Made by a program: the position numbers and the translations under genes | Origin: JADJYF01 sp965278995 | Lineage (GTDB): Bacteria > Pseudomonadota > Gammaproteobacteria > Ga0077536 | NCBI GenBank assembly: GCA_965278995.1 | Contig: OZ257136.1 | Location: forward strand, 930,001 to 994,000 | DNA: 64,000 nt | Reading direction: 5' to 3' | The notes under the pieces: model-generated | Told to the model about the DNA's origin: nothing | What the model saw: the letters and a program-made list of their open reading frames with translations, nothing else | Databases searched by the model: none | In this document: piece by piece, positions 28,191 through 37,646 of the stretch | Layout: the number at the start of each line of letters is the position of its first letter | Position numbering within the stretch: the first letter of the stretch is position 1

Positions 28191-29300
28191 ATGATCGCGC
28201 CGATACGTATCGTGCACGTCCTGTTCCGCTTCGGCATTGGCGGCCTCGAGAACGGCATCGTCAATCTCGTCAACGGACTCGATCCTGCTCGATACCGACA
28301 TTGGATCGTGTGTCTGGCGGATTATGATGCAGAGTTTGCCGGGCGGTTGACGGCTTCGAACGTCGAACTGCGTGCATTGGACAAGCGACCCGGCAACGAT
28401 CCGCGCGTTTGGTGGCGAATGTGGCAGCTGTTGCGTGAGGTTCGCCCCGAAATTCTGCACACGCGAAATTTCGTTGCACTCGAGTTGCAGATCCTCGGGT
28501 GGTGCTGCGGCATACGGGGTCGGGTTCACGGCGAGCACGGCTGGGACGTCAACGATCTCGATGGTACGGTACGAAAGTATCAGTTTGCGCGGCGCGTGAT
28601 CGGGCGCTTTGTGCAGCGCTATATCGCGCTGTCGGGCGATCTGGCGCGTTACTTGCGCGAGCGCGCCGGCATTCCTCCGGCAAAAGTGGTCCAGATCTAC
28701 AATGGTGTCGATACCGCGAAATTTTACCCACGGCTGAGCGCGAAGGGTGCAATGCTGGTCATTGGTACTGTCGGTCGCATGAAAGCCGTCAAGCAGCAGA
28801 CATTGTTGTGCCGTGCTTTTGTCGACGTGCTGGCGCGACGTCCCGCGCTGTCCGCCGAGCTGCGCCTGTGTCTGGTCGGAAGCGGTCCGCTGGAAGAAGA
28901 GTGTCGGGCAATCGTGTCAGCGGCGGGATATGCCGCTCTGGTCGAATTTCGTGGCGACTCGAGTGTGGTCGAGCTGGATCTGCGCACGATGGATATCTTC
29001 GTTCTGCCGTCGCTAGCAGAAGGCGTTTCAAACACCATACTCGAGGCAATGGCCTGCGGCCTGCCAGTGATCGCGACACGTGTCGGCGGAAATGCTGAAC
29101 TGGTTCTCGATGGGGTGACCGGTAAGCTGGTCCCGCGCGACGATGTTGCGGCAATGGCGCTAGCGATCGAGCACTATGTGGACGATCCGGCGTTGCGCGC
29201 GGCGCATGGCCAGCGGGCGCGAGAGCGGGTGCTGGAACATTTCAGCCTGGAACGCATGCTTGGCGCCTATGACGACATCTACCGTCGACTTGCCGCATGA
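28191..29300 (+). CDS. XrtA-associated GT4 glycosyltransferase
   Basis: The protein has 369 residues with GT-B fold: N-terminal GIGGLENGIVNLVNGLD and RPEILHTRNF, and C-terminal sugar-nucleotide site with the EX7E motif in PSLAEGVSNTILEAMACGLPVIATRVGG. Position and sequence match the sugar transferase family (TIGR03088 type) that directly follows exosortase A in many loci. It would add one sugar of the EPS repeat at the cytoplasmic face. ATG 28191 lies 21 nt after the xrtA stop, with no strong Shine-Dalgarno. Confidence 0.9.
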   Translation: MIAPIRIVHVLFRFGIGGLENGIVNLVNGLDPARYRHWIVCLADYDAEFAGRLTASNVELRALDKRPGNDPRVWWRMWQLLREVRPEILHTRNFVALELQILGWCCGIRGRVHGEHGWDVNDLDGTVRKYQFARRVIGRFVQRYIALSGDLARYLRERAGIPPAKVVQIYNGVDTAKFYPRLSAKGAMLVIGTVGRMKAVKQQTLLCRAFVDVLARRPALSAELRLCLVGSGPLEEECRAIVSAAGYAALVEFRGDSSVVELDLRTMDIFVLPSLAEGVSNTILEAMACGLPVIATRVGGNAELVLDGVTGKLVPRDDVAAMALAIEHYVDDPALRAAHGQRARERVLEHFSLERMLGAYDDIYRRLAA

Positions 29301-29355
29301 TCCGGACTGTGGACAGCGGCCAAGCATTTCCTGACAGCATCCGCGGAGCCACGGC

Positions 29356-31248
29356 ATGTGTGGCATAGCGGGCATCGTCGACCTGCGCGGCAAACGCGAA
29401 ATCGGGCAATCCCTGCTGCGCCGGATGACCGATGCACTGACTCATCGCGGGCCGGATGAAAGCGGTCTGCATCTGGAACCTGGTGTCGGATTCGGCCACC
29501 GTCGGCTGTCGATCATCGATCTGGCCAGTGGTCAGCAGCCGATGGCAACCGAGGATGAACGGTGCTGGCTGACCTACAACGGCGAGATCTACAACTTTCT
29601 CGAACTGCGCGCCGAACTCGAACGCGCCGGCTATACGTTTCGCACACGTTCCGACACTGAAGTTCTGCTTCGAGGCTGGCAACATTGGGGCGAGGACTGT
29701 GTAAAGCATTTCCGCGGCATGTTCGCCTTTGCGATTTGGGATGCGGCACGCGCTACGCTGTTTCTGGCGCGCGACCGGCTCGGGGTGAAGCCGCTGTTCT
29801 ACGCCGTACTTGACGACGGTCGCGTGCTGTTCGCCTCTGAGCTGAAGTCGATCATGCTATGTCCAGAAGTGCCGCGAGCCATCGATCCGCTGGCGGTCGA
29901 AGAGTATTTCGCTTACGGCTATATACCTGAACCGCGCACGATCTATCGCGCAGTGGCCAAGCTGCCGCCGGGCCACGTTCTCAGTCTGCGCCATGGCGAT
30001 ACTGGCTGTGTCAGCCGCGAATACTGGGATGTCCCGTTCAACTGCAACCACGCCATCACGGAAGCCGATGCATGTGCTGAACTCATCGAGCGCACGCGCA
30101 CGGCTGTCGATATCCGGCTCGTTGCCGAAGTGCCGTTAGGCGCTTTCCTGTCGGGTGGCGTCGATTCTTCGGCCGTCGTGGCACTGATGGCCGGTTTGCA
30201 GAACGAGCCGGTGAATACCTGTTCGATCGCGTTCGATGTGCCCGGATTCGACGAATCCCAATATGCTGCCGACATTGCCCAACGTTTTGGCACACGGCAT
30301 CACGTCCGCAAACTGAGCCCGAACGATTTTACGCTCGTCGACAAATTGATGGATCTGTATGACGAACCATACGCCGACAGTTCAGCGCTGCCGACCTACC
30401 GGGTATGCGAGCTTGCGCGCGAGCGGGTGACCGTTGCGTTATCCGGCGACGGTGGCGACGAAAACTATGCCGGCTATCGGCGGCATCGCCTGCATATGGC
30501 CGAAGAGGCCATCCGCGCCCGTGTCCCGCTGGCAGTCCGGCAGGCGCTGTTCGGCCCACTTGGCTCGCTCTACCCGAAAGCGGACTGGGCACCGCGCATG
30601 TTCCGCGCCAAGACCACGTTCCAATCGCTGGCCCGTGACTCTGTCGGTGCCTATTTTCATACCATCTCGCTGTTCAGCGACGACGCACGTTCGCGTCTGT
30701 TCAGTCCGGCGTTCAAGCGCGAACTGCAGGGCTACAGCGCCGACGCCGTATTGCGCCGACATGCGGCGCGCGCACCGACCGATCATCCGCTGTCGCTCAT
30801 CCAGTATCTGGATATGAAAACCTATCTGGTCGGCGATATTCTGACAAAAGTGGATCGTGCCAGCATGGCACACGCGCTCGAAGTACGCGTTCCGCTGCTC
30901 GATCATCGTCTGGTGGAATGGATTTCGTCGCTTCCGCCGGAACTCAAATTGCACCAGGGCGAAGGCAAATACATTTTCAAGCGGGCATTGGAACCGTATC
31001 TGCCCGCGGACATCCTATACCGCCCGAAAATGGGGTTTGCAGTGCCGCTGGCGCAATGGTTTCGCGGCCCGTTGCGCGAGCGCATCGAACAGGCAGTGCT
31101 CGGCCCGCGGCTGAGGGATATCGGCTACTTCGATGCGCGTTACCTCGGCGAACTCGTGACGGCACATGTGTCCGGACGACGCGATTACAGTGCACCGCTA
31201 TGGACTCTGCTGATGTTCGATGCATTTCTCGCGCGGGCGACAGCGTGA
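29356..31248 (+). CDS. XrtA system amidotransferase (asparagine synthase type)
   Basis: The protein has 630 residues and both domains are intact. The class II glutaminase begins MCGIAGIVDLRG with catalytic Cys2, followed by LTHRGPDESG and RLSIIDLASGQQPM. The ATP-pyrophosphatase domain has the PP-loop GAFLSGGVDSSAVVALM (~263-279) and ALSGDGGDENYAGYRRH. The family (TIGR03108 type) is restricted to exosortase A loci and is thought to amidate a sugar or carrier intermediate rather than make free asparagine; the substrate is unknown. It follows the GT by 55 nt and ends the core operon. A second, unusual paralogue is at 38752. Confidence 0.93.
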   Translation: MCGIAGIVDLRGKREIGQSLLRRMTDALTHRGPDESGLHLEPGVGFGHRRLSIIDLASGQQPMATEDERCWLTYNGEIYNFLELRAELERAGYTFRTRSDTEVLLRGWQHWGEDCVKHFRGMFAFAIWDAARATLFLARDRLGVKPLFYAVLDDGRVLFASELKSIMLCPEVPRAIDPLAVEEYFAYGYIPEPRTIYRAVAKLPPGHVLSLRHGDTGCVSREYWDVPFNCNHAITEADACAELIERTRTAVDIRLVAEVPLGAFLSGGVDSSAVVALMAGLQNEPVNTCSIAFDVPGFDESQYAADIAQRFGTRHHVRKLSPNDFTLVDKLMDLYDEPYADSSALPTYRVCELARERVTVALSGDGGDENYAGYRRHRLHMAEEAIRARVPLAVRQALFGPLGSLYPKADWAPRMFRAKTTFQSLARDSVGAYFHTISLFSDDARSRLFSPAFKRELQGYSADAVLRRHAARAPTDHPLSLIQYLDMKTYLVGDILTKVDRASMAHALEVRVPLLDHRLVEWISSLPPELKLHQGEGKYIFKRALEPYLPADILYRPKMGFAVPLAQWFRGPLRERIEQAVLGPRLRDIGYFDARYLGELVTAHVSGRRDYSAPLWTLLMFDAFLARATA

Positions 31249-31302
31249 AAGCAGCTGCGCCATGGAACTTTCGATGGCGGCGTTGCCGCGACGGAGCGTG
31301 CC

Positions 31303-32472
31303 GTGTCTGAGATGCCCATCGTGGCGTTCGCCAATACGACCTGGACCGCGTTGTGGATGAACCGGCAGCACTTGTTGTCGCGTCTTGCAGCAGGCGGCAG
31401 GCCCGTCGCTTATAGCAATGGTGTGGTCCACTACGGGCAATTTCGCGGCACACCGCTGCATCAGACCGTAGTCAGACGCGACGGTGTGCTCGTGATGGAG
31501 CCGGGCTATCTCATTCCGTGTACTTATCGCGCCTCGCCGTTGCGTAGGATGGCGTTACGTCATCATTGTGCCAGGATCCGCGAAATGCTGGGCATCGCGC
31601 GTAGCGCGCCTGTGATTGGCATGTGTTTCGACCCCGATCTGCTCGACTATGTCGATGCCCTCCAGCCGGCACTGCGCATTTTTCACATCTATGATTCGTA
31701 CAACAAGATGGGAAATGTCAGCGTGGATTTCACCGCTGCGCGCCGGCGTATACGCCAATTCGATGTTGTTACTGCCAGTTCGGCTTACATGTACGAGGAC
31801 GTACTCGGTGTGCCGCCGGAGCCGCGTTTCGTCGTTCCTAATGGCGTAGATTATGCGCAACTCGTTGGCGCCATCGAAGCACCGTCAGCCACAGCGGACG
31901 CGATCAGGGCGCTTCCCGGAGCGCGGATCGGCTATGTCGGCAGCATCAACACCAAGATTGATTTCTCGCTGGTCGCGACGCTGGCTACTGCACTGCCGAG
32001 CACAAGTTTTGTTTTCGTCGGGCCGGTACGCACCGCGCTACTGGCGCGGAACGCAGTCGATTTTGCCGCGTATCAGCACATGCGTTCGTTGCCGAACGTA
32101 TATTTTTTCGGGCAGGTGCCGAAAGAGGAACTAGCGCCCGTCATCGCGGCAATGGATATCACCTGCATCTATTTCCGTATCGATCGCGCCGACTGGGTCG
32201 AAGCGGTCTATCCGATCAAGTTGAACGAATATCTGGCGGTCGGCAAACCGGTCGTGAGTACGCCGATAAGAGTGGTGTGCGAAGCTTTCAGCGATGTCGT
32301 CGACATCTGCGGGACAACGGACGAGTGGGAGCGCACCTTACGGACGCTCCTCGCAAGCCGGGATGACCATGGCGGACTGGAGCGACGCCGCAACGTTGCA
32401 GCGAGCAACGACTGGTCGCGACGCATCACGCATCTTGAGTCGCTCATCGCGGCGACTGCAACGACTACTTGA
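31303..32472 (+). CDS. GT4-like glycosyltransferase, TuaH-like
   Basis: The protein has 389 residues from GTG 31303, supported by GGAG 7-11 nt upstream (ATG 31312 is possible). The start ANTTWTALWMNRQHLLSRLA resembles TuaH-like transferases. FHIYDSYNKMGN lies mid-protein. The C-terminal donor site has GARIGYVGSINTKIDF, VFVGPV and YPIKLNEYLAVGKPVVSTPI, the last replacing the usual EX7E loop. It presumably elongates the EPS repeat unit. It is the last + strand gene before the convergent GT2 at 32541, 68 nt away, with no clear terminator between. Confidence 0.85.
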   Translation: MSEMPIVAFANTTWTALWMNRQHLLSRLAAGGRPVAYSNGVVHYGQFRGTPLHQTVVRRDGVLVMEPGYLIPCTYRASPLRRMALRHHCARIREMLGIARSAPVIGMCFDPDLLDYVDALQPALRIFHIYDSYNKMGNVSVDFTAARRRIRQFDVVTASSAYMYEDVLGVPPEPRFVVPNGVDYAQLVGAIEAPSATADAIRALPGARIGYVGSINTKIDFSLVATLATALPSTSFVFVGPVRTALLARNAVDFAAYQHMRSLPNVYFFGQVPKEELAPVIAAMDITCIYFRIDRADWVEAVYPIKLNEYLAVGKPVVSTPIRVVCEAFSDVVDICGTTDEWERTLRTLLASRDDHGGLERRRNVAASNDWSRRITHLESLIAATATTT

Positions 32473-32540
32473 GCTGGAGTAATGGAAGGCCCTTCGAACA
32501 TTCCGCTCGTGGATCGCACGCCTTGTCTATACGCAAGCGT

Positions 32541-33716
32541 TCAGCTGCGCTGGTCGCGAACGTGATCCCATTTGCTGTGTCTAATACCGCGGACCTCGTC
32601 CCAGATACCCAGAGCCGCTGCGATATTGACCAGATAGAAGTAATAGAAAAGATATTTCAAGCGCGCTGGTTCGGCTCCATCTGCAATCATCCGCTGACCG
32701 CTGCGTGCCAGCGCCATGGACAACACCAGTGCAACCAGCGACAGGCGGTAGAACGTGCCATCGGCAGTCACGGCCAGCGGCAGATTGGTCAGCGCCAGCA
32801 GCACGATGAACGGCATTGCAAACCAGCGCAGAATCTTGTGCGAGACGACCTGGAACACGAACGCCGGTTTGTCTGCTTTGAGCAGGGCGCCGCCATAGCG
32901 TGTCATGGCACGCCAGCTGCGGTTGACGATGCGGCGTTTGCGGCGGAATTCCTTCTCGAACGAGTCGGCGCTCTCCTCCCAGGCGCGCGCACGCGGATTG
33001 AAAACGCCGCGATATCCAGCGGTGATGATCTGCAGCGGGTTGACGAAATCGTTGATGTCGTCTTCGCGTAGCGGCCAGTACAATTCGCGACGGATGGCGT
33101 AGATGGCGCCATCGCCGCCGACTACCGAAGCGCAGGACGACTCCATTTCCTTCAGTGCCAGTTCATAGCGCCAGTACAGACCTTCGCTGGCTTGCGCCTG
33201 TCCTTGGTCGGAATCGCTGTAGTGGGCTGCACCAACGACGAAACCGACCGCAGGATCGCGCAATGGGCGCACCAGTTCGCGGATTGCGGCCGGGTCGTAC
33301 ATCGCGTTGGCATCCGAGAACACGACAAAATCGCCGGTCGCGGACAGCATGCCTTGATTGAGTCCGGAGGTCTTTCCTTTACGTTCGTCCTGGCGACACA
33401 AGGTGACACGTGCGTCGCGCGCCGCTTCAGCCAGGGCAATGCCGTCGGTACCATCGTCACTGGCATCGGAGACGACCACCACTTGAAGCTTTTCCGGCGG
33501 ATAATCAAGTGCCAACGCATTGGCGAGTTTGGCACCGATCACTGCGGCTTCGTTATAGGCTGAAATAATCAGCGTGACCGATGGTAACCAGGTCTCGTCC
33601 GCCGGCATGGCCACGTAGGGTTGGCGTACACGGGTCAGCACCCATAAAACGGCGGGGTAGCCGAGATAGGGATAGACGACAGCGATGAGCGCTACCCAGT
33701 AGATCAATTCGAGCAT
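32541..33716 (-). CDS. GT2 processive-type glycosyltransferase with TM segments
   Basis: The protein has 391 residues from ATG 33716; the upstream extension adds only unlikely residues. TM1 at the N-terminus (LIYWVALIAVVYPYLGYPAVLWVL) is followed by GT-A motifs: TLIISAYNEAAVIGAKL, VVSDASDDGTD, DXD-like FSDANAMYD, GGDGAIYAIRREL and the EEFRRKRRIVNRSW acceptor motif. C-terminal TM helices (~310-385) follow. The pattern recalls poly-N-acetylglucosamine or cellulose-type synthases. It is transcribed against the flanking genes, so it may be separately controlled; divergent from the secreted protein at 33851. Confidence 0.88.
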   Translation of the reverse strand: MLELIYWVALIAVVYPYLGYPAVLWVLTRVRQPYVAMPADETWLPSVTLIISAYNEAAVIGAKLANALALDYPPEKLQVVVVSDASDDGTDGIALAEAARDARVTLCRQDERKGKTSGLNQGMLSATGDFVVFSDANAMYDPAAIRELVRPLRDPAVGFVVGAAHYSDSDQGQAQASEGLYWRYELALKEMESSCASVVGGDGAIYAIRRELYWPLREDDINDFVNPLQIITAGYRGVFNPRARAWEESADSFEKEFRRKRRIVNRSWRAMTRYGGALLKADKPAFVFQVVSHKILRWFAMPFIVLLALTNLPLAVTADGTFYRLSLVALVLSMALARSGQRMIADGAEPARLKYLFYYFYLVNIAAALGIWDEVRGIRHSKWDHVRDQRS

Positions 33717-33812
33717 GGCAGTCGTTCCGGGTCGCAGCTGGAGAAATGACGATGTCGGCAAGCGGCAATTATAGGGGCATTAATGCCCGATCAGCAGATC
33801 CAACGGGGCACC

Positions 33813-33842
33813 CTGACAGCGAGGCGGACGCTGGTTTAGACT
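33813..33842 (+). promoter_or_regulatory. Candidate sigma-70 promoter abutting start codon
   Basis: CTGACA (33813-33818), an 18-nt spacer, then TAGACT (33837-33842), the same -10 hexamer as in the two shared-motif promoters but without the 20-nt motif. The predicted start of transcription falls within a few bases of ATG 33851, implying a leaderless or very short leader if that ATG is used. Confidence 0.4.
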
Positions 33843-33850
33843 GCGACCCC

Positions 33851-35278
33851 ATGATCGCGCATGCGGACCAGCGAAGCAGTGGCCACCGGCAGCGCGAACC
33901 TGCAACGAGGCGCTCGCTCGTTATCTGCTTGGTGCTTGTGGCCCTGCATAGCCCAGGTCTTGGCGCCACCAGTGCAGCCGAAGTGGCGGCGGAGATCCAC
34001 CGCGAGCAGGTTGCGCTCGAAGACCTGTTGACCCGCTATACCGAGAAACATCCCGACGTGATCGCTGCTCGCGCGCGGCTCGCGGTCCTGGGCGAACGTC
34101 GGCGGCAACGCGCTTTGCAGGAGCCGGTCCCGCGCGTCGATGGCGCCGCTGCGCCGACCGATGTGCAATCTGTTCTGCCTCGCGCAAGCGCGGCCGTGGC
34201 GCCAGCGCCACGGCCGCTTGAACGGGAACGACGCCGCATCGAGCACGAAGACGACTTCAACGCTACCTGTGCCCGACCGGGCATCGTCGCCTGCTACGAT
34301 TTTGAGGGCACAAAGCCATTGTCGAGCAAAGTCGGCAAGGTCGCTGGAGAACTGACGCCAGGTGCCGACGGCATGGTCCGTGCGCGTTTGGTGAACGCCG
34401 GCGCGGCCGGCGGAGGCCAGGTCGTGCGAATGGATTTCAGGGCGGCGGATGGTGCGGATCACGGTGCATTCGTTTTTCATCAGGACAGCTTTGCCGAAGG
34501 CGATCGGCTGACCGTGCAATGGCGGCAGTGGTTCACATCGTCGCTCATCACCCGTTTCGATAGCCGCGGCGCGCAGCGCCGGCCGACCGTCGGTGGTGAT
34601 GGTCCGAAGCAGGTGAGCATCAGCGAGATGGGTGACCCACAGGGCTGTTCGTTTGGCGATATCGTCATTGGGAACGCCGGTTGGCTCGGGACGCATGTGA
34701 TCTATCACGGATGCGGCTTGTGGTATCGGCCGATGGTGCTCGGGCCGGCTGGGCCTGAAGACCCGACCGACATGGATGTTCAGCCTGGCGGTGACAACGT
34801 TTGCCGGTATCGCTACTACGGAAATCTGCTCGACCCGGGCGTCGACTTTCTGTACCCGACGCAGCCGCGCAATCTGCTCGAGGTCCCGTCTTTAGGCGCG
34901 ATCGTTCACCCCGCGCGCTACCACGGCTGTCTGGGTATCGAAGGGGGGCAATGGATGACTTTTCGACTTGAACTCGATATCTCCTTTTGCCGCGCGCTAT
35001 GGACGTCGCCGGATGCAGTACCGGAACCCTGCCGGGCGACGTCGGGCCGGCTGCGATACTGGGCCAAGTTCGCCGATGACGAACGGCCATGGCTGGTCTA
35101 TGACTATCCGATGCCGTTGCGTTGGCAGCCGGGGCATTCCGAACGCTACGGGCGCTTCATGTTCACGCCTTACAACACCAACGAAACCCCGCGTGCTGGT
35201 AAGCCGCTGGCGTATACGATGTATAACGACATCCTGATCGCCCGCAACGTCTCGAACTTGCCGTGGCCCCACCGTTGA
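33851..35278 (+). CDS. Secreted jelly-roll-like protein with GNVR-like N-terminal segment
   Basis: The protein has 475 residues from ATG 33851 (33746 would add 35 residues before the signal). A signal sequence (RSLVICLVLVALHSPGLGATS) is followed by a short helical stretch LLTRYTEKHPDVIAARARLA, strikingly like the periplasmic MQYTDKHPDV helix of the chain-length protein at 19.2 kb. A Pro/Arg-rich linker (~85-160) comes next. The C-terminal ~310 residues (CARPGIVACYDFEG to the end) look like a concanavalin/LamG-type beta-sandwich with several Cys, and align in pattern with the C-terminus of the protein at 40893 (MTFRLELDI, MYNDILIARN). A polysaccharide-binding or lyase role is possible. I do not recognise a named family. 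Confidence 0.75.
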   Translation: MIAHADQRSSGHRQREPATRRSLVICLVLVALHSPGLGATSAAEVAAEIHREQVALEDLLTRYTEKHPDVIAARARLAVLGERRRQRALQEPVPRVDGAAAPTDVQSVLPRASAAVAPAPRPLERERRRIEHEDDFNATCARPGIVACYDFEGTKPLSSKVGKVAGELTPGADGMVRARLVNAGAAGGGQVVRMDFRAADGADHGAFVFHQDSFAEGDRLTVQWRQWFTSSLITRFDSRGAQRRPTVGGDGPKQVSISEMGDPQGCSFGDIVIGNAGWLGTHVIYHGCGLWYRPMVLGPAGPEDPTDMDVQPGGDNVCRYRYYGNLLDPGVDFLYPTQPRNLLEVPSLGAIVHPARYHGCLGIEGGQWMTFRLELDISFCRALWTSPDAVPEPCRATSGRLRYWAKFADDERPWLVYDYPMPLRWQPGHSERYGRFMFTPYNTNETPRAGKPLAYTMYNDILIARNVSNLPWPHR

Positions 35279-35457
35279 GTGTCCAAAAAAACGCCGTGGC
35301 CATGGCGAATCTGTTCAAGGCATTCGAGACTGCGCCGCTAGTGGCTTCAGCTTAAACCGGTATACTTCCTGACTTCGACATGCGCCAGGTACGTTCCACG
35401 GCGTGGCTGAGACCTTGCTGACAACTCTACGTAAACAAAAGATTCCAGCGCATCGAC

Positions 35458-36357
35458 ATGTTTGAGACCCGGCCGGCTGTTGCCGTTATCATTCCTACTG
35501 CGCTGCATCCCACACGGGCAGCCTCGCTCGAAGCCGCAGTGACCAGTGTGCTGACGCAGGACGGCGTCGACGCGCGGCCGATCCTGGTCGTCAATGGTCC
35601 CGGCTACAGCGCGGAATTGCTGAAGCGCTGGCGCGACGACAGCCGCGTGCGCACGTTCTATCTTGAAGATGGCAATCTGCCGGCTGCGATCCGCTTCGGA
35701 CGGCTGCAGGTTGATGAACCGTTCTTTTGCTTTCTTGATGACGACGACCTCTATGAGCCGCATACGCTCAAACTACGGGTAGCGGCATTCGAAGCCGGGC
35801 CGCAAGGCTCGCCGGATGTCGTTGTCACCAATGGCTGGCGGGATTCTGGGGACGGCAGCAGCAGATGTTATGCCGACCTTCAAGTGTTCGCGCGCGATCC
35901 GCTCCGCAGCCTGCCGGAGCAGAACTGGCTTGCCTCCTGTGGTGGCACTTTTCGTAGTGCGACTGTTGGCCCCGAGCATTTCGATGGCGTAACCCGCTAT
36001 CTCGAATGGACGATGACGGCGTTTCGCTGCGCGTCGCATCTCAATATTCAATTCGTCGATATCGCCTCGTACCGTATCCGCGAAAGTGAGGAGTCATTGT
36101 CGAAGTCCGAGGGTTATCGCCGCGGAGTCGTCGACGGATTGGGAGCAATCGCTGCGCTGGCACTGCCCGACGATGTGCATGACGCAGTGTTGCGCAAACG
36201 CTGTCATGCACTACACGAACTGTCAGAATATTACAGAAGCTGTGGAAGCTTTCGAGGAGCGTGGCGCGTTCACCTGGCCTCGGTCAGAGAACGTGGAGGC
36301 TGGCGATACCTGCCGTACACCGCCAGGCTGTTGATCGCGAATTTGATGCGTCGATGA
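35458..36357 (+). CDS. GT2 family glycosyltransferase
   Basis: The protein has 299 residues with GT-A fold: AVIIPTALHPTRAASLEAAVTSVLTQ, PILVVNGPGY and DXD-type FLDDDDLYEPHTL (~95). It is soluble, with no TM segments, and has a helical C-terminus. It would transfer a sugar in EPS assembly; donor and acceptor cannot be told. It is preceded by 179 nt of non-coding DNA and followed by a GT4 gene 61 nt away, likely one unit. The Shine-Dalgarno is weak. Confidence 0.85.
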   Translation: MFETRPAVAVIIPTALHPTRAASLEAAVTSVLTQDGVDARPILVVNGPGYSAELLKRWRDDSRVRTFYLEDGNLPAAIRFGRLQVDEPFFCFLDDDDLYEPHTLKLRVAAFEAGPQGSPDVVVTNGWRDSGDGSSRCYADLQVFARDPLRSLPEQNWLASCGGTFRSATVGPEHFDGVTRYLEWTMTAFRCASHLNIQFVDIASYRIRESEESLSKSEGYRRGVVDGLGAIAALALPDDVHDAVLRKRCHALHELSEYYRSCGSFRGAWRVHLASVRERGGWRYLPYTARLLIANLMRR

Positions 36358-36418
36358 ACAGGCATGATCACTTACGGGTGGGGCATCGCCGCCGCTCTAT
36401 GCGCGCCGTCTGTACAAC

Positions 36419-37636
36419 ATGAGCGCCGCTGAACGACCGCTCAATCTGCTGACCTATTCCGCTTTGTATCCGAACTCGTTGCAGCCGCGTCTCGGAATTT
36501 TTGTCGCTCAGCGTCTGCAACAATTGCTGGCCGATTGTCCGGTACGCAGTCGCGTCGTTGCGCCGGTGCCGTGGTTCCCGAGCACTGCGCGCGTGTTTGG
36601 CGAGTATGGCGTTCAGGCGGCGGTGCCAGCGCGTGAGGAAGCCGGCGCAGTGACGGTTTATCATCCGCGCTACCCGGTGATCCCGCGAGTAAGTTGGCAT
36701 ATCGCACCCTGGCTGCAGTATCTGGCGACGCGACGACTCGTTGCTCGTCTGCATCAAATCGACCCGATCGATGTCATCGATGCGCACTTTTTCTATCCCG
36801 ACGGCGTTGCGGCTACGTTGCTCGGAAGGGAGCTGGGGATACCGGTCACCGTTACAGCACGGGGCAGCGACATTACCGAGTTTCCGGATCATGCCCTACC
36901 GCGGCGCTGGATCCTGTGGGCTGCCCGACGGGCACAGGCGGTCATCACGGTCTGTGCAGCGCTGCGCGAACGTCTGATTGAACTGGGTGCCGATGGCGAC
37001 AAAATCACGGTGCTGCGAAACGGCGTCGACCTGGCTCGATTCGCTCCTGTCGATCGAATCGCAGCACGGCGGGCTCTGACTATCGAAGGGCCGACCTTGC
37101 TCTCGGTTGGCAATCTGATCGAGTTGAAAGGACATCACCTGATCATAGACGCGTTGCGCGAATTGCCTGAATGGAAGCTCATGATTATCGGTGCTGGCCC
37201 CGAGCACGCCGCGCTCGAACAGCGCGCGCGCAATGCGGGCTTGAGCGATCGAGTCCGTCTCGTCGGCTTGGTCCCGCAGACCGAATTGCGCAACTACTAT
37301 GGCGCGGCAGATATCCTGGTGCTGGCATCCAGTCGCGAGGGTTGGGCGAATGTACTGCTCGAAGCCATGGCATGCGGTACGCCGGTGTTGGCGACCCGCG
37401 TCTGGGGCACGCCTGAAGTGGTCGCAGCGCCGGCTGCCGGCCAGCTCATCGACGAGCGCTCGGCAAGCGGAATCGCGGCCGGTGTTCGCCGCCTCGCTGC
37501 GGCACCGCCGCCGCGCGAGGCAACGCGTACCTATGCTGAATCATTCAGTTGGGCAGATACGAGCCAGGGCCAGTTCGATCTGTTTACGCGCCTGTGCCGC
37601 GCCCCACCGGCCCGATGCGGCTCGCCGGCAGCTTAA
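36419..37636 (+). CDS. GT4 family glycosyltransferase
   Basis: The protein has 405 residues. The start NLLTYSALYPNSLQPRLGIFVAQRL is typical of exopolysaccharide GT4 enzymes. ITVTARGSDITEF lies at the domain junction. The donor domain has LLSVGNLIELKGHHLIIDAL and the EX7E loop ASSREGWANVLLEAMACGTPVLATRVWGTPEVV. It converges with the deacetylase at 37647, ten bases apart, with no visible terminator. Confidence 0.88.
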   Translation: MSAAERPLNLLTYSALYPNSLQPRLGIFVAQRLQQLLADCPVRSRVVAPVPWFPSTARVFGEYGVQAAVPAREEAGAVTVYHPRYPVIPRVSWHIAPWLQYLATRRLVARLHQIDPIDVIDAHFFYPDGVAATLLGRELGIPVTVTARGSDITEFPDHALPRRWILWAARRAQAVITVCAALRERLIELGADGDKITVLRNGVDLARFAPVDRIAARRALTIEGPTLLSVGNLIELKGHHLIIDALRELPEWKLMIIGAGPEHAALEQRARNAGLSDRVRLVGLVPQTELRNYYGAADILVLASSREGWANVLLEAMACGTPVLATRVWGTPEVVAAPAAGQLIDERSASGIAAGVRRLAAAPPPREATRTYAESFSWADTSQGQFDLFTRLCRAPPARCGSPAA

Positions 37637-37646
37637 GACCCCGGTA

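Noticed and set aside
35285..35307. A-run followed by a GCC/GGC hairpin after the 33851 gene
   Set aside because: Orientation would terminate only - strand transcripts, and no - strand gene is upstream; the stem is short and imperfect.
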